From contig CALUWH010000002.1 in the NCBI GenBank assembly GCA_944324435.1, positions 105,028-169,027 of the forward strand: DNA of 64,000 bases, read 5' to 3'. The position numbers and the translations under genes were made by a program. The notes under the pieces are model-generated. The model worked only from the letters and a program-made list of their open reading frames with translations, did not search any database and was not told the origin of the DNA. The stretch's first letter is position 1. Every line of letters starts with the position of its first letter. Below, in pieces: positions 16,376-24,961 of this stretch. This DNA is from Candidatus Gastranaerophilales bacterium (GTDB lineage: Bacteria > Cyanobacteriota > Vampirovibrionia > Gastranaerophilales > Gastranaerophilaceae).

Positions 16376-17107
16376 TTAAATCATCAAACCGCCTGCTACT
16401 TCGATTGCCTGACCGGTTACGTAATCAGTATCAAGTGCTAAGAACTTAACAACTTTTGCGATATCTTCAGGCGTACCGAGTCTCTTCATCGGAATAGCTT
16501 TCAAGTATTCATCGATGTTAGCCAAATCGTGTGTCATAGCTGTTTGAATAAAGCCTGGGCATACTGCGTTTACTCTGATGCCGCGAGAACCAAATTCTTT
16601 TGCCAAAGTTTGAGTTAAGCCGATAAGACCTGCTTTTGAAGCTGAGTAGTTTGCTTGTCCTGCGTTGCCGTGACGGCCTACTATACTTGACATATTGATG
16701 ATTGAACCTTGACGAGCTTTCATCATATATTTGATTACGGCGTGTGTTACGCAGTAAGCGCTTGTCAGGTTAATCTTAATAACTCTTTCCCATTGCTCCA
16801 TATCCATTCTTATGAACAGGCCGTCTTTTGTAATCCCTGCATTGTTTAATAAGATGTCGATTTTACCGTGCTCTGCAATCATCTTATCAACATTTTCCTG
16901 TACAGCTTTATCATCTGAAACATCAAAGCTGTAGAAATAAGCATTAACACCGCAAGCCTTGATTTCATCCAAAGCCGGTTGGGCTTTTTCTGCGTCGCAG
17001 ATGTCGTTGATGATAATGTCGCATCCTGCTTTTGCAAGTTCAATTGCGCAAGCTAAACCAATTCCTCTTGAACCGCCCGTAATTAAAGCAATTTTTCTTT
17101 CTGTCAT
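16376..17107 (-). CDS. fabG: 3-oxoacyl-[acyl-carrier-protein] reductase
   Basis: NADPH-dependent reduction of beta-ketoacyl-ACP in fatty-acid elongation. The 243-residue SDR protein has TGGSRGIG (10-17), NNAG (88-91), the catalytic Ser in NMSSIVG (140-141), Tyr154 and Lys158 (YSASK), and RVNAVCPGFIQTAMT. Length and sequence are standard for FabG. AAGGAG lies just upstream of the ATG. In many bacteria fabG follows fabD directly; here an ORF6N gene, a small gene and about 570 bp of palindromic repeats lie between them. No acpP or fabF follows. Confidence 0.95.
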   Translation of the reverse strand: MTERKIALITGGSRGIGLACAIELAKAGCDIIINDICDAEKAQPALDEIKACGVNAYFYSFDVSDDKAVQENVDKMIAEHGKIDILLNNAGITKDGLFIRMDMEQWERVIKINLTSAYCVTHAVIKYMMKARQGSIINMSSIVGRHGNAGQANYSASKAGLIGLTQTLAKEFGSRGIRVNAVCPGFIQTAMTHDLANIDEYLKAIPMKRLGTPEDIAKVVKFLALDTDYVTGQAIEVAGGLMI

Positions 17108-17130
17108 TAATCTTCTCCTTATTTTAAATT

Positions 17131-17371
17131 TTTGTTGGGATTTCCCAACCTATGTCTATTCTACCATATTCCCTCTCCAACGAGGAGGGTTATTGCTGTC
17201 GGTTGGGCATACTTGCCCAACGATAACCAATCGTTATACTTGATTTTTGTAAGATTCCGAAACAAGTTCGGGATGACAAGTTTTATATTCAATTTTCAAT
17301 TTTTGTCAGGCGGTGCCTGACCTACGTCTATTCTGTTGTGTACCCTCTCCTCTCAGGAGAGGGTTAGGGTG
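17131..17371. repeat. Mosaic of palindromic intergenic repeats, block A
   Basis: Short palindromes in series: GTTGGGATTTCCCAAC-type (17134-17149), CCCTC...GAGGG (17171-17189), GTTGGGCATACTTGCCCAAC (17202-17221), AACGATAACCAATCGTT (17219-17235), CCGAAACAAGTTCGGG (17257-17272), GTCAGGCGGTGCCTGAC (17305-17321) and CCCTCTCC...GGAGAGGG (17343-17363). Two long stretches recur in block B: 17202-17266 matches 17952-18019, and 17250-17332 matches 18101-18182. No gene here. Confidence 0.85.
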
Positions 17372-17887
17372 CTATACCTTAAACCCAATGTCAACAGGTT
17401 TTGTCCTGTCCATAAGTAAATCTATTGCTTCATAGATTTTTCTTATGTCTGTATCGTTATCCTTACAGTGTTCCATAAAATACTTCTCTAAGTCAAGCAA
17501 TCTTTGTCCGAATTCTTTGCTATCCAGCGCCCATTGTCGCAACTTGACGAACGTCCGCATAATTTGAATATTAACCTCAACCGCCCTTTTGCTTCTTAAA
17601 ACACCGGAAAGCATCGCAACTCCCTGTTCCGTGAAAGCGTAAGGAAGATATTGTCTGCCGCCGCCTTTGGGTGAGGTGCCAATTTGGCACCTCACCCTTA
17701 AAGCTTCCCATTCCTCACTTGTAAGCTGAAAAACAAAATCTTCCGGAAAACGTTCCCTATTACGTTTTACTGCCCTATTTAGATTTTTTGTTTCAACTTC
17801 ATACAAATCTGCAAGCTCAAAGTCAAGCATAACCTTTTGCCCACGAATTTCGTATATTAGATTTTTGATTAATACTAAACTATCCAT
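17372..17887 (-). CDS. ORF6N-domain protein
   Basis: 171 residues. The N-terminal 95 form an ORF6N domain (IRGQKVMLDFELADLYEVETKNLNRAVKRN, then RFPEDFVFQLTSEEW and GGGRQYLPYAFTEQGVAMLSGVLRS), a DNA-binding module known mainly from phages and mobile regions. The rest is helical (LRQWALDSKEFGQRLLDLEKYF). The cellular role is not established for this family. The gene is embedded in palindromic repeats on both sides and lies inside a fatty-acid gene cluster, so horizontal arrival is likely. The coding sequence contains a 13-bp-arm palindrome at 17669-17697. No phage structural genes are present. Confidence 0.88.
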   Translation of the reverse strand: MDSLVLIKNLIYEIRGQKVMLDFELADLYEVETKNLNRAVKRNRERFPEDFVFQLTSEEWEALRVRCQIGTSPKGGGRQYLPYAFTEQGVAMLSGVLRSKRAVEVNIQIMRTFVKLRQWALDSKEFGQRLLDLEKYFMEHCKDNDTDIRKIYEAIDLLMDRTKPVDIGFKV

Positions 17888-18182
17888 TTTGTTTTAAGTT
17901 TCTGTCAGGCGGTGCCTGACCTACTTCTATTCTGTTGTGTTCCCTCTGTCTGTTGGGCCTACCTGCCCAACGATAACCAATCGTTATACTTGATTTTTGT
18001 AAGATTCCGAAACAAGTTCCACAACTGTCCCAGATAAATGATTTTGTCATGCTGAACTCGGTTCAGCATCTTACCAGTGTGGCGTTATACTTGCTTTTTG
18101 GTAAGATCCCGAAACAAGTTCGGGATGACAAGTTTTATATTCAATTTTCAATTTTTGTCAGGCGGTGCCTGACCTACGTCTA
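17888..18182. repeat. Mosaic of palindromic intergenic repeats, block B
   Basis: Contains GTCAGGCGGTGCCTGAC at 17904-17920 and again at 18156-18172, second copies of the block A stretches, and at 18045-18130 an 86-bp unit made of two REP-like palindromes head to head (TGTCATGCTGAAC... and ...GTTCGGGATGACA) with facing CTTACCA and TGGTAAG. A unit of the same design lies at 28713-28799. Confidence 0.85.
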
Positions 18183-18377
18183 TTTTTTAACGAGCTGTCT
18201 AAAAAAATCTTTTACCCCTTCTTTTACCCCTTCCAATACAGATTTTTTACCAAAATCTTGAATTACTTTTTTCATCATTTTCATATCAGCTTTGCGGCCT
18301 TGTGAAAGATAAAGATTCCTTGGCTGAACCTGTCTCCGGTATATCTCTGTATTCGGTGTAATTTTAGACACTCTCAT
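18180..18377 (-). CDS. Small basic protein of unknown function
   Basis: 65 residues: MRVSKITPNTEIYRRQVQ... followed by a Lys-rich amphipathic C-terminal helix (MMKKVIQDFGKKSVLEG...FFRQLVKK). No family recognised. It starts 10 nt after fabD on the same strand, so it is probably the last gene of the fabH-fabD unit. The M-R-[IV]-x-x-I start with Arg/Gln-rich disorder recalls the N-termini of the AAA+ ATPases at 7.9 and 52.5 kb. The ribosome binding site is weak. Confidence 0.55.
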   Translation of the reverse strand: MRVSKITPNTEIYRRQVQPRNLYLSQGRKADMKMMKKVIQDFGKKSVLEGVKEGVKDFFRQLVKK

Positions 18378-18387
18378 CCTGACCGCC

Positions 18388-19335
18388 TTATACTCCTGCC
18401 ATTTGTTCTTTTAAAGCGGAAATTGTCGCTTCTAGAGAAGCTTTATCGAATACGTTATAAACAGTTGCTTCCGGTGCAATTTTTTTGTTCAGTCCTGCAA
18501 GAACTTTTCCGGGTCCGATTTCTACAAATGTATCAACACCTTCTGATGCCATTTTCTGGATTGTTTGCGTCCAGTATACTGATGATGAAATCTGTTTAGG
18601 CATTTTTGCCTTGAAATCATCAGCCTTTGTTGTAATATCCGCATCAACGTTAGTGATTACCGGAACTTTTGCGTCACTTAAATCAAAATCCTTAACAAAA
18701 TCAACAAATTCTTTTGTAGCACCTTCCATATATTTAGAGTGGAAAGAACCAGAAACAGCGAGCGGAACAACTCTTCTGACGCCGTTTGCAAGAAGGTAAT
18801 CTGAAGCTGCCTTGACTGCATTATCATCGCCTGTTATAACTACCTGGGCAGGAGAATTATAATTTGCAACATCAACATAGCCGACCTTTGAACCCTCTGC
18901 AAGACCAGCTTTAAGCTGTTCAACACTTGCGTTTAATACAGCTGCCATAGAGCCTGTTTGAACTTTGCTCATCAATTCCGCGCGTTTTTGGATTAATTTA
19001 AGCGTTGTTTTTAAATCCATAACGCCGCCTGCAAACATAGCACAGTATTCGCCTAAGCTGTGTCCGGCGACAAAATCCGGAGTTATGTCAATCTCGGATT
19101 TCAAAGCTTCCATAGCCGCAATTGACATAGTCACAATTGCAGGCTGAGTGTTAATTGTTTGTTTCAAATCTTCTTCCGGGCCTTCAAAAGATATTTTTGT
19201 AATACTTTTGCCTAATGTTGAATCAGCAGTATCAAAAACTGTTTTTGCTGCTTCAAAATTGTCATACAAATCTTTTCCCATGCCAACAGACTGTGAACCT
19301 TGTCCGGGAAACAAAAATGCAATTTTTTTAACCAT
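18388..19335 (-). CDS. fabD: Malonyl-CoA:ACP transacylase
   Basis: Transfers malonyl groups from CoA to acyl carrier protein, providing the extender for fatty-acid synthesis. The 315-residue protein has FPGQGSQSVGMG at 9-20, the catalytic Ser93 in GHSLGEY, and His199 in SGSFHSKYM. The active-site Arg region QKRAELMSK and the C-terminal EIGPGKVLAGLNKKI are present. It lies 21 nt downstream of fabH and is certainly co-transcribed with it. Confidence 0.96.
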   Translation of the reverse strand: MVKKIAFLFPGQGSQSVGMGKDLYDNFEAAKTVFDTADSTLGKSITKISFEGPEEDLKQTINTQPAIVTMSIAAMEALKSEIDITPDFVAGHSLGEYCAMFAGGVMDLKTTLKLIQKRAELMSKVQTGSMAAVLNASVEQLKAGLAEGSKVGYVDVANYNSPAQVVITGDDNAVKAASDYLLANGVRRVVPLAVSGSFHSKYMEGATKEFVDFVKDFDLSDAKVPVITNVDADITTKADDFKAKMPKQISSSVYWTQTIQKMASEGVDTFVEIGPGKVLAGLNKKIAPEATVYNVFDKASLEATISALKEQMAGV

Positions 19336-19356
19336 TTTTATACTCCTTATCTAAAT

Positions 19357-20367
19357 TTAACAAATACCTTCCCTTAATCTTACAATAGCTCCGCCCCAGG
19401 TCATACCTGCGCCAAATCCGCATAATACTGCAGTTGAACCTAATTTTACTTTGCCTTTTTCAACACTTTCAGCAAGCGCCAGCGGAATTGAGGCTGCGGA
19501 GGTATTTCCATAATATTTTATATTAGTAACAACCTTGTCGTCTGAATATCCGAGTCGTTCCTGAACTGCCTGAATAATTCTGATGTTAGCCTGATGAGGA
19601 ATCAAATAGTCGATATCTTCTGCATTCATTCCGGCATTTGTTATAAGGTTTTCAACATAATGAGGAAGGATCTTCGCTACAAATGCGTAAACTCCCTTGC
19701 CATTCATGCGGATTCCTTTTGGTTTCGGCTCATATTGTTCGACGAGTGGACAATTTTTGCCGTCAAAGGAGAGTTCTATCAAATCTCCGATATGTCCATC
19801 GGATTTTATATCAATAGCAATAACATCGTCTACTCCATCATCGGAAGCTGTAACAACCATGGCCCCTGCGGCATCGCCAAAAAGGATTGACGTTGCTCGG
19901 TCTTCCCAATTTACTAATCTTGAGTTGTTATCTGTTGCAACGATTAAAATCTTTTTATACATTCCTGATGCGATATAGGCTTTTGCAATGCTTAAACCAT
20001 AAATTAATCCTGTACAAGCTGCAGTTATATCGAACGCAGGAATTTGATTTGTAATACCCAGTCTTGCCTGAATATGGCATGCTATTGCAGGATATAAATC
20101 CGGCGGCGCGGATGACGCGGCAAGAATCAAATCCAATTCTTCCGGTTGAAGTTTTGCTTTGTCTAAAGCTTTTTTTGCAGCCTCAAAACCTAAATCTATG
20201 GCATTCTGTTCTCCAGATACAACACGTCTTTCCTTTATGCCTGTTCTTGTATAAATCCATTCGTCGGATGTATCATACAATTTTGTTAAATCGTCATTTG
20301 TAATAATGGTTTCCGGCAAGCTGTATCCAACGCCTGCAATCCTTAAAGGGATTAGATTATTTACCAT
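19357..20367 (-). CDS. fabH: 3-oxoacyl-[acyl-carrier-protein] synthase III
   Basis: Condenses acetyl-CoA with malonyl-ACP to start fatty-acid synthesis. The 336-residue thiolase-fold protein has the Cys-His-Asn triad: Cys118 (ITAACTG), His258 (PHQAN) and Asn288 (YGNTSAAS). Length and motifs are normal for KAS III. It is the first gene of a fabH-fabD unit; a TATAAT with extended TG lies about 55 bp upstream, and GGAG is 12 nt before the ATG, a rather long spacing. Confidence 0.96.
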   Translation of the reverse strand: MVNNLIPLRIAGVGYSLPETIITNDDLTKLYDTSDEWIYTRTGIKERRVVSGEQNAIDLGFEAAKKALDKAKLQPEELDLILAASSAPPDLYPAIACHIQARLGITNQIPAFDITAACTGLIYGLSIAKAYIASGMYKKILIVATDNNSRLVNWEDRATSILFGDAAGAMVVTASDDGVDDVIAIDIKSDGHIGDLIELSFDGKNCPLVEQYEPKPKGIRMNGKGVYAFVAKILPHYVENLITNAGMNAEDIDYLIPHQANIRIIQAVQERLGYSDDKVVTNIKYYGNTSAASIPLALAESVEKGKVKLGSTAVLCGFGAGMTWGGAIVRLREGIC

Positions 20368-20421
20368 ATTTATTCAGCACTCCTCTAAATTAACTAATTT
20401 TTAATTCCTGTCATGTACTTA

Positions 20422-20430
20422 ATTATATCA
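20422..20430 (-). promoter_or_regulatory. Extended -10 promoter of fabH-fabD
   Basis: TGATATAAT on the minus strand (TG-n-TATAAT). No good -35 hexamer, as expected of an extended -10 promoter. Confidence 0.6.
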
Positions 20431-20506
20431 CAACCAAATAAGTTTGACTTACCAACTGAATAAAACTAAAGAAAGAGCTGACCATCAACCAGTAAAAAGC
20501 TGGAGG

Positions 20507-20577
20507 TTTTGTAAACTTTTGTTAAGAATTTGTCTAAAAATATCAATTTTTACACGGAAAAAAACTTTATTTATATG
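20507..20577 (+). promoter_or_regulatory. Shared upstream signature, copy 1
   Basis: TTTTGTTAA at 20517 (with TTTTGTAAA just before it at 20507) and ACTTTATTTATATG at 20564-20577, 47 nt apart start to start. The same pair at 46-47 nt precedes three other genes (32165, 47489 and 58794, all minus). The second box ends about 40 nt before the ATG. Confidence 0.55.
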
Positions 20578-20618
20578 TAAGGTAAAAGGTTAGATTAAAT
20601 TTTTTGTAGGAGGTCATT

Positions 20619-21557
20619 ATGTCATTCGGCATAGCAGGAATAGGTTACAATCCATATACAAGTCCTCTCGGAATGTATGGTCTTGGAGGCGGCGGCTCGT
20701 TCAGCTCTTATGGCGATCCTGCAAGCATGGGATATTATTCACCATACGGAATGATGGGTATGTCCGGCATGATGGGTTACTATCCTGCATTTATGGGACA
20801 AATGAACCAGATGTATCAAAATATTGAAAAATCACAATTACAGCATACAGGTGATATGCATGAGCTTTTGCTGCAGAATCAAACCAGAGCTTTTGCGGAA
20901 CAAGATCGAACAATTTTCGAAAAGGCAATGATTGACGCCGGAGTTAATCAGGGGATAACAAATCTTGCCAAGAAAATTAAAGAAGGCGATCAAGATGGTA
21001 TATGTGAAGAGTTTGATAAATTAAAACAAACGCTTTATCAAAAATATGGTGATTATTTCAAGGCTAATAGCGACAGGCTGAATCCGTCAGATAGTGTAAA
21101 TCAGTTTATTGAAATTTTATACGGTAAGATTCGTTCTCAACAGGAAGGTAGAATTGTTGACTTGAGAACTGATATTAGAAAATATGGTGAATCTGCATTT
21201 GAGCATGGATTCTGGAAAAATCTTCATGGCAAAGACTACCATGACAAATATACAGAAGAAACAATGAGTTATCTTTTTGGTACCTCGATAGACAATAAAG
21301 CCGGCAAAGATCGTATGGAGAATCTTGGCGCTAAAGTAGAAAGCGCAGTAGAATACGTAGCAGCTCCAGCGGTAGGAGCTCTGGCCGGGGCTGGAGCTGC
21401 TACTACTGTTACAGGACTCGGAAAGGCCTTGGCTCCCGAATGTTTGAGCAAACATATAACCTGGAACGGTTTTAAAAAAGCCGGAAAAGTAGGAGCATGG
21501 ATTGGTGCAGGGTTAGCGCTGGCTGGTGATATCTGGTGGCAAATGTCAAGAGCATAA
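20619..21557 (+). CDS. Protein of unknown function with Gly/Tyr/Met-rich N-terminus
   Basis: A 312-residue protein. Residues 1-65 are a low-complexity Gly/Tyr/Met/Ser region (MSFGIAGIGYNPYTSPLGMYG...). Residues 70-235 are helical and charged (FDKLKQTLYQKYGDYFKANS and similar). Residues 243-310 carry two hydrophobic Ala/Gly segments (AAPAVGALAGAGAATTVTGLG and GAWIGAGLALAGDIWW) that could insert into a membrane as a hairpin. No signal peptide and no family recognised. GGAGG lies 7 nt upstream of the ATG, and a strong terminator follows. It shares its upstream motif pair with the gene at 31374-32165, which also ends in Gly-rich hydrophobic segments. Confidence 0.8.
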   Translation: MSFGIAGIGYNPYTSPLGMYGLGGGGSFSSYGDPASMGYYSPYGMMGMSGMMGYYPAFMGQMNQMYQNIEKSQLQHTGDMHELLLQNQTRAFAEQDRTIFEKAMIDAGVNQGITNLAKKIKEGDQDGICEEFDKLKQTLYQKYGDYFKANSDRLNPSDSVNQFIEILYGKIRSQQEGRIVDLRTDIRKYGESAFEHGFWKNLHGKDYHDKYTEETMSYLFGTSIDNKAGKDRMENLGAKVESAVEYVAAPAVGALAGAGAATTVTGLGKALAPECLSKHITWNGFKKAGKVGAWIGAGLALAGDIWWQMSRA

Positions 21558-21587
21558 AAATTTCCTCCTCATAATTCTTTATCTTAT

Positions 21588-21618
21588 AAAAGCCAATTCC
21601 GACTGGAATTGGCTTTTT
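21588..21618 (+). terminator. Terminator after the Gly/Tyr-rich gene
   Basis: AAAAGCCAATTCC and GGAATTGGCTTTT, 13-bp arms, 4-nt loop, T-tail. Confidence 0.9.
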
Positions 21619-21683
21619 CCGTTTAAGATCGAATTTGTAATAATAAATATCAAGAAACATCTTAACCAAAGCTTGTTATAAGC

Positions 21684-21712
21684 TTGTTGAACTTATGTTA
21701 CTTTGCTATAAT
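21684..21712 (+). promoter_or_regulatory. Promoter of the TPR-recN unit (leaderless)
   Basis: TTGTTG (21684-21689), 17-bp spacer, TATAAT (21707-21712), and only 6 nt to the ATG at 21719 with no Shine-Dalgarno sequence. Confidence 0.65.
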
Positions 21713-21718
21713 CATCTT

Positions 21719-22879
21719 ATGGATAATGATATTGAATCACTTCAAAATATTTTAAAGGGAGATCCGTCTAATTTTCAGGCAAGAAGGGAGTTGTCCATTC
21801 TTCTTGTTAACAATGGATTTAATGAAGAAGCGGAAGGAAATTTGCGGTATTTACTCAAATATTTTCCAGATGACGCAGAAATTTATTATAATTTAGGCAT
21901 TGTATACGAAAAGCTGAAAAAGTTTACGGAAGCTGAACAATGCTACAAAAAAGCTGTAGAGATTTCACCCCAGGAAGATTTTTACTATAATCTCGGTGAA
22001 GTGCTCGTAGAGCTAAAAGAGTGGGATGAGGCAATTGAGGCATTTAGAAATGTTCTTAAAACAGATGCAAATGACGGAAATAGTTATTTTAACTTAGGAG
22101 TGTGCTATTTTAACAAAGAAGAAAAAAACCTTGCGCTTGATAACTTTCAAAAAGCAGTATCGATTAATCCTCAGGATGTTTTTGCGTACTTTTACCTTGG
22201 ATATATTTATCAAAATGACGGTCTTACAAACTTTGCAATAGAAAGTTACCAGAAAGTTCTCTCAATTTCGCCGGATTACAGCTGGGCATATTTTAATCTC
22301 GGCTCTATTGCTTTCAAAAACGGAAACACCGAAGAAGCAAAGATGTATCTCAAAAAAACAATTGAATACAATCCGCGCGATATAGAGGCCTATAAGCTTT
22401 TAACCCAGATTTGTCTGCAGGAAGGTGAAACAGAAGATATTATCGAAATATTAAGTACTGCTGTTGAAAAAGAAGAAAACGGCGATTTGTATTATTTTCT
22501 TGCGCGTGTATATAAATATATAGGAAGCCTCGACGATTACTGCAAGGCTTTAGCAAAAGCGTTAAAGAATCCTTATACACTTACATTTCCGCAGGATGCA
22601 GTAAAAAAAGAATACGCAACGGCTCTGGAAAAATTAGGAACAGGTGCTGAATTAGAACCGGAAAGCGAAATTGATGAGTATGATGAAGTTCCTGAGGAAA
22701 CCTTTACAGATGACGATTCTCAGGATATGCCGGAAGAAACGCTTGAGGACGAAGAAATTCCTCAAGAGGACACCGAAGACGAATTAGAGGCAGAGGAGGA
22801 AGATATCTCTGACGAAGAATTGGAAGAAGATTCTGAGGATTATGAATCAGAAGATTTAGATGAAGACACTGGCGAGTAA
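21719..22879 (+). CDS. TPR protein with acidic C-terminal tail
   Basis: 386 residues with about eight TPR units, several textbook (AEIYYNLGIVYEKLKKFTEAEQCYKKAVEISPQ, VFAYFYLGYIYQNDGLTNFAIESYQKVLSISPDY), followed by a tail of about 80 residues that is more than half Glu/Asp. No signal peptide. A cytosolic scaffold or chaperone-like role is possible; partners unknown. Start at 21719 (MDNDIESL) rather than 24 nt earlier because a TATAAT ends 6 nt before it. recN begins 6 nt after its stop, so the two form an operon. Confidence 0.88.
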   Translation: MDNDIESLQNILKGDPSNFQARRELSILLVNNGFNEEAEGNLRYLLKYFPDDAEIYYNLGIVYEKLKKFTEAEQCYKKAVEISPQEDFYYNLGEVLVELKEWDEAIEAFRNVLKTDANDGNSYFNLGVCYFNKEEKNLALDNFQKAVSINPQDVFAYFYLGYIYQNDGLTNFAIESYQKVLSISPDYSWAYFNLGSIAFKNGNTEEAKMYLKKTIEYNPRDIEAYKLLTQICLQEGETEDIIEILSTAVEKEENGDLYYFLARVYKYIGSLDDYCKALAKALKNPYTLTFPQDAVKKEYATALEKLGTGAELEPESEIDEYDEVPEETFTDDDSQDMPEETLEDEEIPQEDTEDELEAEEEDISDEELEEDSEDYESEDLDEDTGE

Positions 22880-22885
22880 TGGGTT

Positions 22886-24535
22886 ATGTTATCAAAGATT
22901 TTTATTAAAAATTATATATTAATAGATGAGCTTGAACTTGATTTGGCTGAGGGATTAAACATCATAACAGGCGAGACAGGTGCAGGGAAGAGTATCTTAA
23001 TCAATGCGATTGATATTGCCTTTGGCGCAAAGGCAGGGAAAGAGGTTATTAAAACCGGCGCGGACAAGGCTGTGATTGAGCTTACAATACTCAATAAAAA
23101 ACAGGATTTATCAGAATTTTTTGAAGAATACGGAATCGATAATCTGGGAGAAGAGATTATTCTCTCACGTGAAATAACCCAAACAGGCTCGCGTTCAAGG
23201 GTTAATGGTTGTCTTGTTAATCAGGAGTTTATGAAGAATTTCCGCGAACTTTTTCTTGATATCCACTCCCAGCACCAAACATATTCATTTTTGCAGCCTA
23301 AGTACCACATTGTGCTTTTGGATTCATATACAAAAAATACGCTCGGCGACAGGCTTGATGAATACAGAGAAGGGTTTGCGAAGTATAAAGAATTAATATC
23401 ACGGCTTGAAGAGTTGAAAAACTCTGCTGATAAAACAGAAGAACAAATAGACTTTTTGAAATTTCAGGTTAATGAAATTGAAGAGGCTGCGCTTTCGTCT
23501 CCAAATGAGGATGAAAAACTTAATAACGAGCTTGCTGTTCTTGAAAACGTTGAAAAGCTCAAAGATTTAACCGGCTCGTCTTACTGGTCAATATCAGGTG
23601 ATGACGGCTCTGTTCTTGATGGGCTTTTGCAAATCAAAACAAATCTTTCAAAAGCGTCAGGAATGGATAGCTCGCTTGAAGAGGTTGAAGGGGAGCTTAT
23701 TGATGCTATTGAGACATTGAAAAACGTATCCTCTACTCTTAGAGATTACTCAAGTTCACTTGAGAATGACGAAGAGAGAATCAATTCAATTCAGGAGCGC
23801 CTGTTCCTGCTGGATAAATTAAAACGCAAATACGGCGGAACCCTTGAAAAAGTTATGGAACAGGGAGAAGCTTTAAGAAAAGAGCTAGAAGGGATAGAAT
23901 TTTCTACCCAAAATATTGAAGAGCTGGAACAAGAGATTGCAGATGTCCGCAAACAGCTTGAGGATATGGCAGAAGACCTTTCTAAAGAAAGGCAGAATTA
24001 TGCGCAGGTGCTTTCATCTCTTATTGTTGAAAAGCTTGAAAAATTAGAACTACCTAAAGTTAGATTTGAGATTAATTTTGAGAAATGTCCTTTAGGGCCA
24101 AACGGATGTGATAAAGTTGAATTTTTAATTTCAACAAATATTTCGGAAGGCTTAAAGCCTCTTGCCAAAGTTGCTTCGGGCGGTGAAATTTCGCGCGTAA
24201 TGCTTGCTATCAAAACGATATTTGCGCAGAGCGATAATATTGATACAGTCATTTTTGATGAAATCGATACCGGAATTTCGGGCAAGACCTCGCAGTCGGT
24301 TGCGGATGAAGTTAAGGAGCTTGCAAAATACATGCAGGTGATTATGATTACCCACCAGGCAATAATTGCTTCCAAATCCGACAGACATTTTTACGTCAGA
24401 AAGACGCAGGACGGTAAAACAAGCGTTGATATTTCAATACTTGAGGGTGATGCCAAACTTAAAGCCATTGCAGAACTTGCAGGAGGCGAGATTACGGACG
24501 AATCCCTGAAATTTGCACAAACTCTTGTGGGATAA
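22886..24535 (+). CDS. recN: DNA repair protein RecN
   Basis: An SMC-like ATPase that acts on DNA double-strand breaks before RecA loading. The 549 residues have Walker A GETGAGKS (29-36), a long central coiled coil (about 150-370) with a hinge region, the ABC signature ASGGEISR and Walker B TVIFDEIDTGISG near the C-terminus, then the switch His in ITHQ. Length is typical (about 550). No SOS box could be recognised upstream; it depends on the TPR gene's promoter or translational coupling. Confidence 0.95.
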   Translation: MLSKIFIKNYILIDELELDLAEGLNIITGETGAGKSILINAIDIAFGAKAGKEVIKTGADKAVIELTILNKKQDLSEFFEEYGIDNLGEEIILSREITQTGSRSRVNGCLVNQEFMKNFRELFLDIHSQHQTYSFLQPKYHIVLLDSYTKNTLGDRLDEYREGFAKYKELISRLEELKNSADKTEEQIDFLKFQVNEIEEAALSSPNEDEKLNNELAVLENVEKLKDLTGSSYWSISGDDGSVLDGLLQIKTNLSKASGMDSSLEEVEGELIDAIETLKNVSSTLRDYSSSLENDEERINSIQERLFLLDKLKRKYGGTLEKVMEQGEALRKELEGIEFSTQNIEELEQEIADVRKQLEDMAEDLSKERQNYAQVLSSLIVEKLEKLELPKVRFEINFEKCPLGPNGCDKVEFLISTNISEGLKPLAKVASGGEISRVMLAIKTIFAQSDNIDTVIFDEIDTGISGKTSQSVADEVKELAKYMQVIMITHQAIIASKSDRHFYVRKTQDGKTSVDISILEGDAKLKAIAELAGGEITDESLKFAQTLVG

Positions 24536-24669
24536 AGCTTTTAGGACCGATTTAACAAAAACAATTTTATTCCCAAGCTAAAATTCTACGGATAATAGCC
24601 AATAATTGTATAATTAAGCCATTGATTGTAGAGTTTTACTCTTTTTATACTTTATCTCTTATTTACCCC

Positions 24670-24951
24670 TTACCCCTCGTCAACACCGGTTAATTTAATT
24701 AGGTGCCATCCAAATTGGGTCTGTACAGGCTCTGATACTTCACCTTCTTTTAAAGCAAAAGCTGCATCTTCAAACGGTTTTACCATCATTCCTTTGCCAA
24801 ACCATCTTAAATCGCCGCCGTTTCTGCCTGATGGACATTTGGAAAACTGTTGCGCCAAATCTTCAAAAGCTACACCGTTTTTAATATCAAGAAGGAGGTT
24901 TTCTGCTTCTTCTTTTGTGTCAACAAGTATATGGCTTGCTCTTATTTTCAT
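24670..24951 (-). CDS. ppiC: Parvulin-type peptidyl-prolyl cis-trans isomerase, PpiC-like
   Basis: A 93-residue single-domain rotamase, the same size as E. coli PpiC. Family motifs: IRASHILV at the start, LAQQFSKCPSGRNGGDLRWFGKGMMVKPFEDAAFALKEGEVSEPVQTQFGWHLIKL. No signal peptide, so it is cytosolic and folds intracellular proteins. It is the last gene of a four-gene unit (O-antigen ligase, ligA, membrane protein, ppiC), 10 nt after the membrane protein gene. Confidence 0.9.
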   Translation of the reverse strand: MKIRASHILVDTKEEAENLLLDIKNGVAFEDLAQQFSKCPSGRNGGDLRWFGKGMMVKPFEDAAFALKEGEVSEPVQTQFGWHLIKLTGVDEG

Positions 24952-24961
24952 AAACTTCTCC

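Noticed and set aside
17131..18182. CRISPR array
   Set aside because: Repeats are few, irregularly spaced and mosaic, with no constant repeat-spacer pattern and no cas gene.
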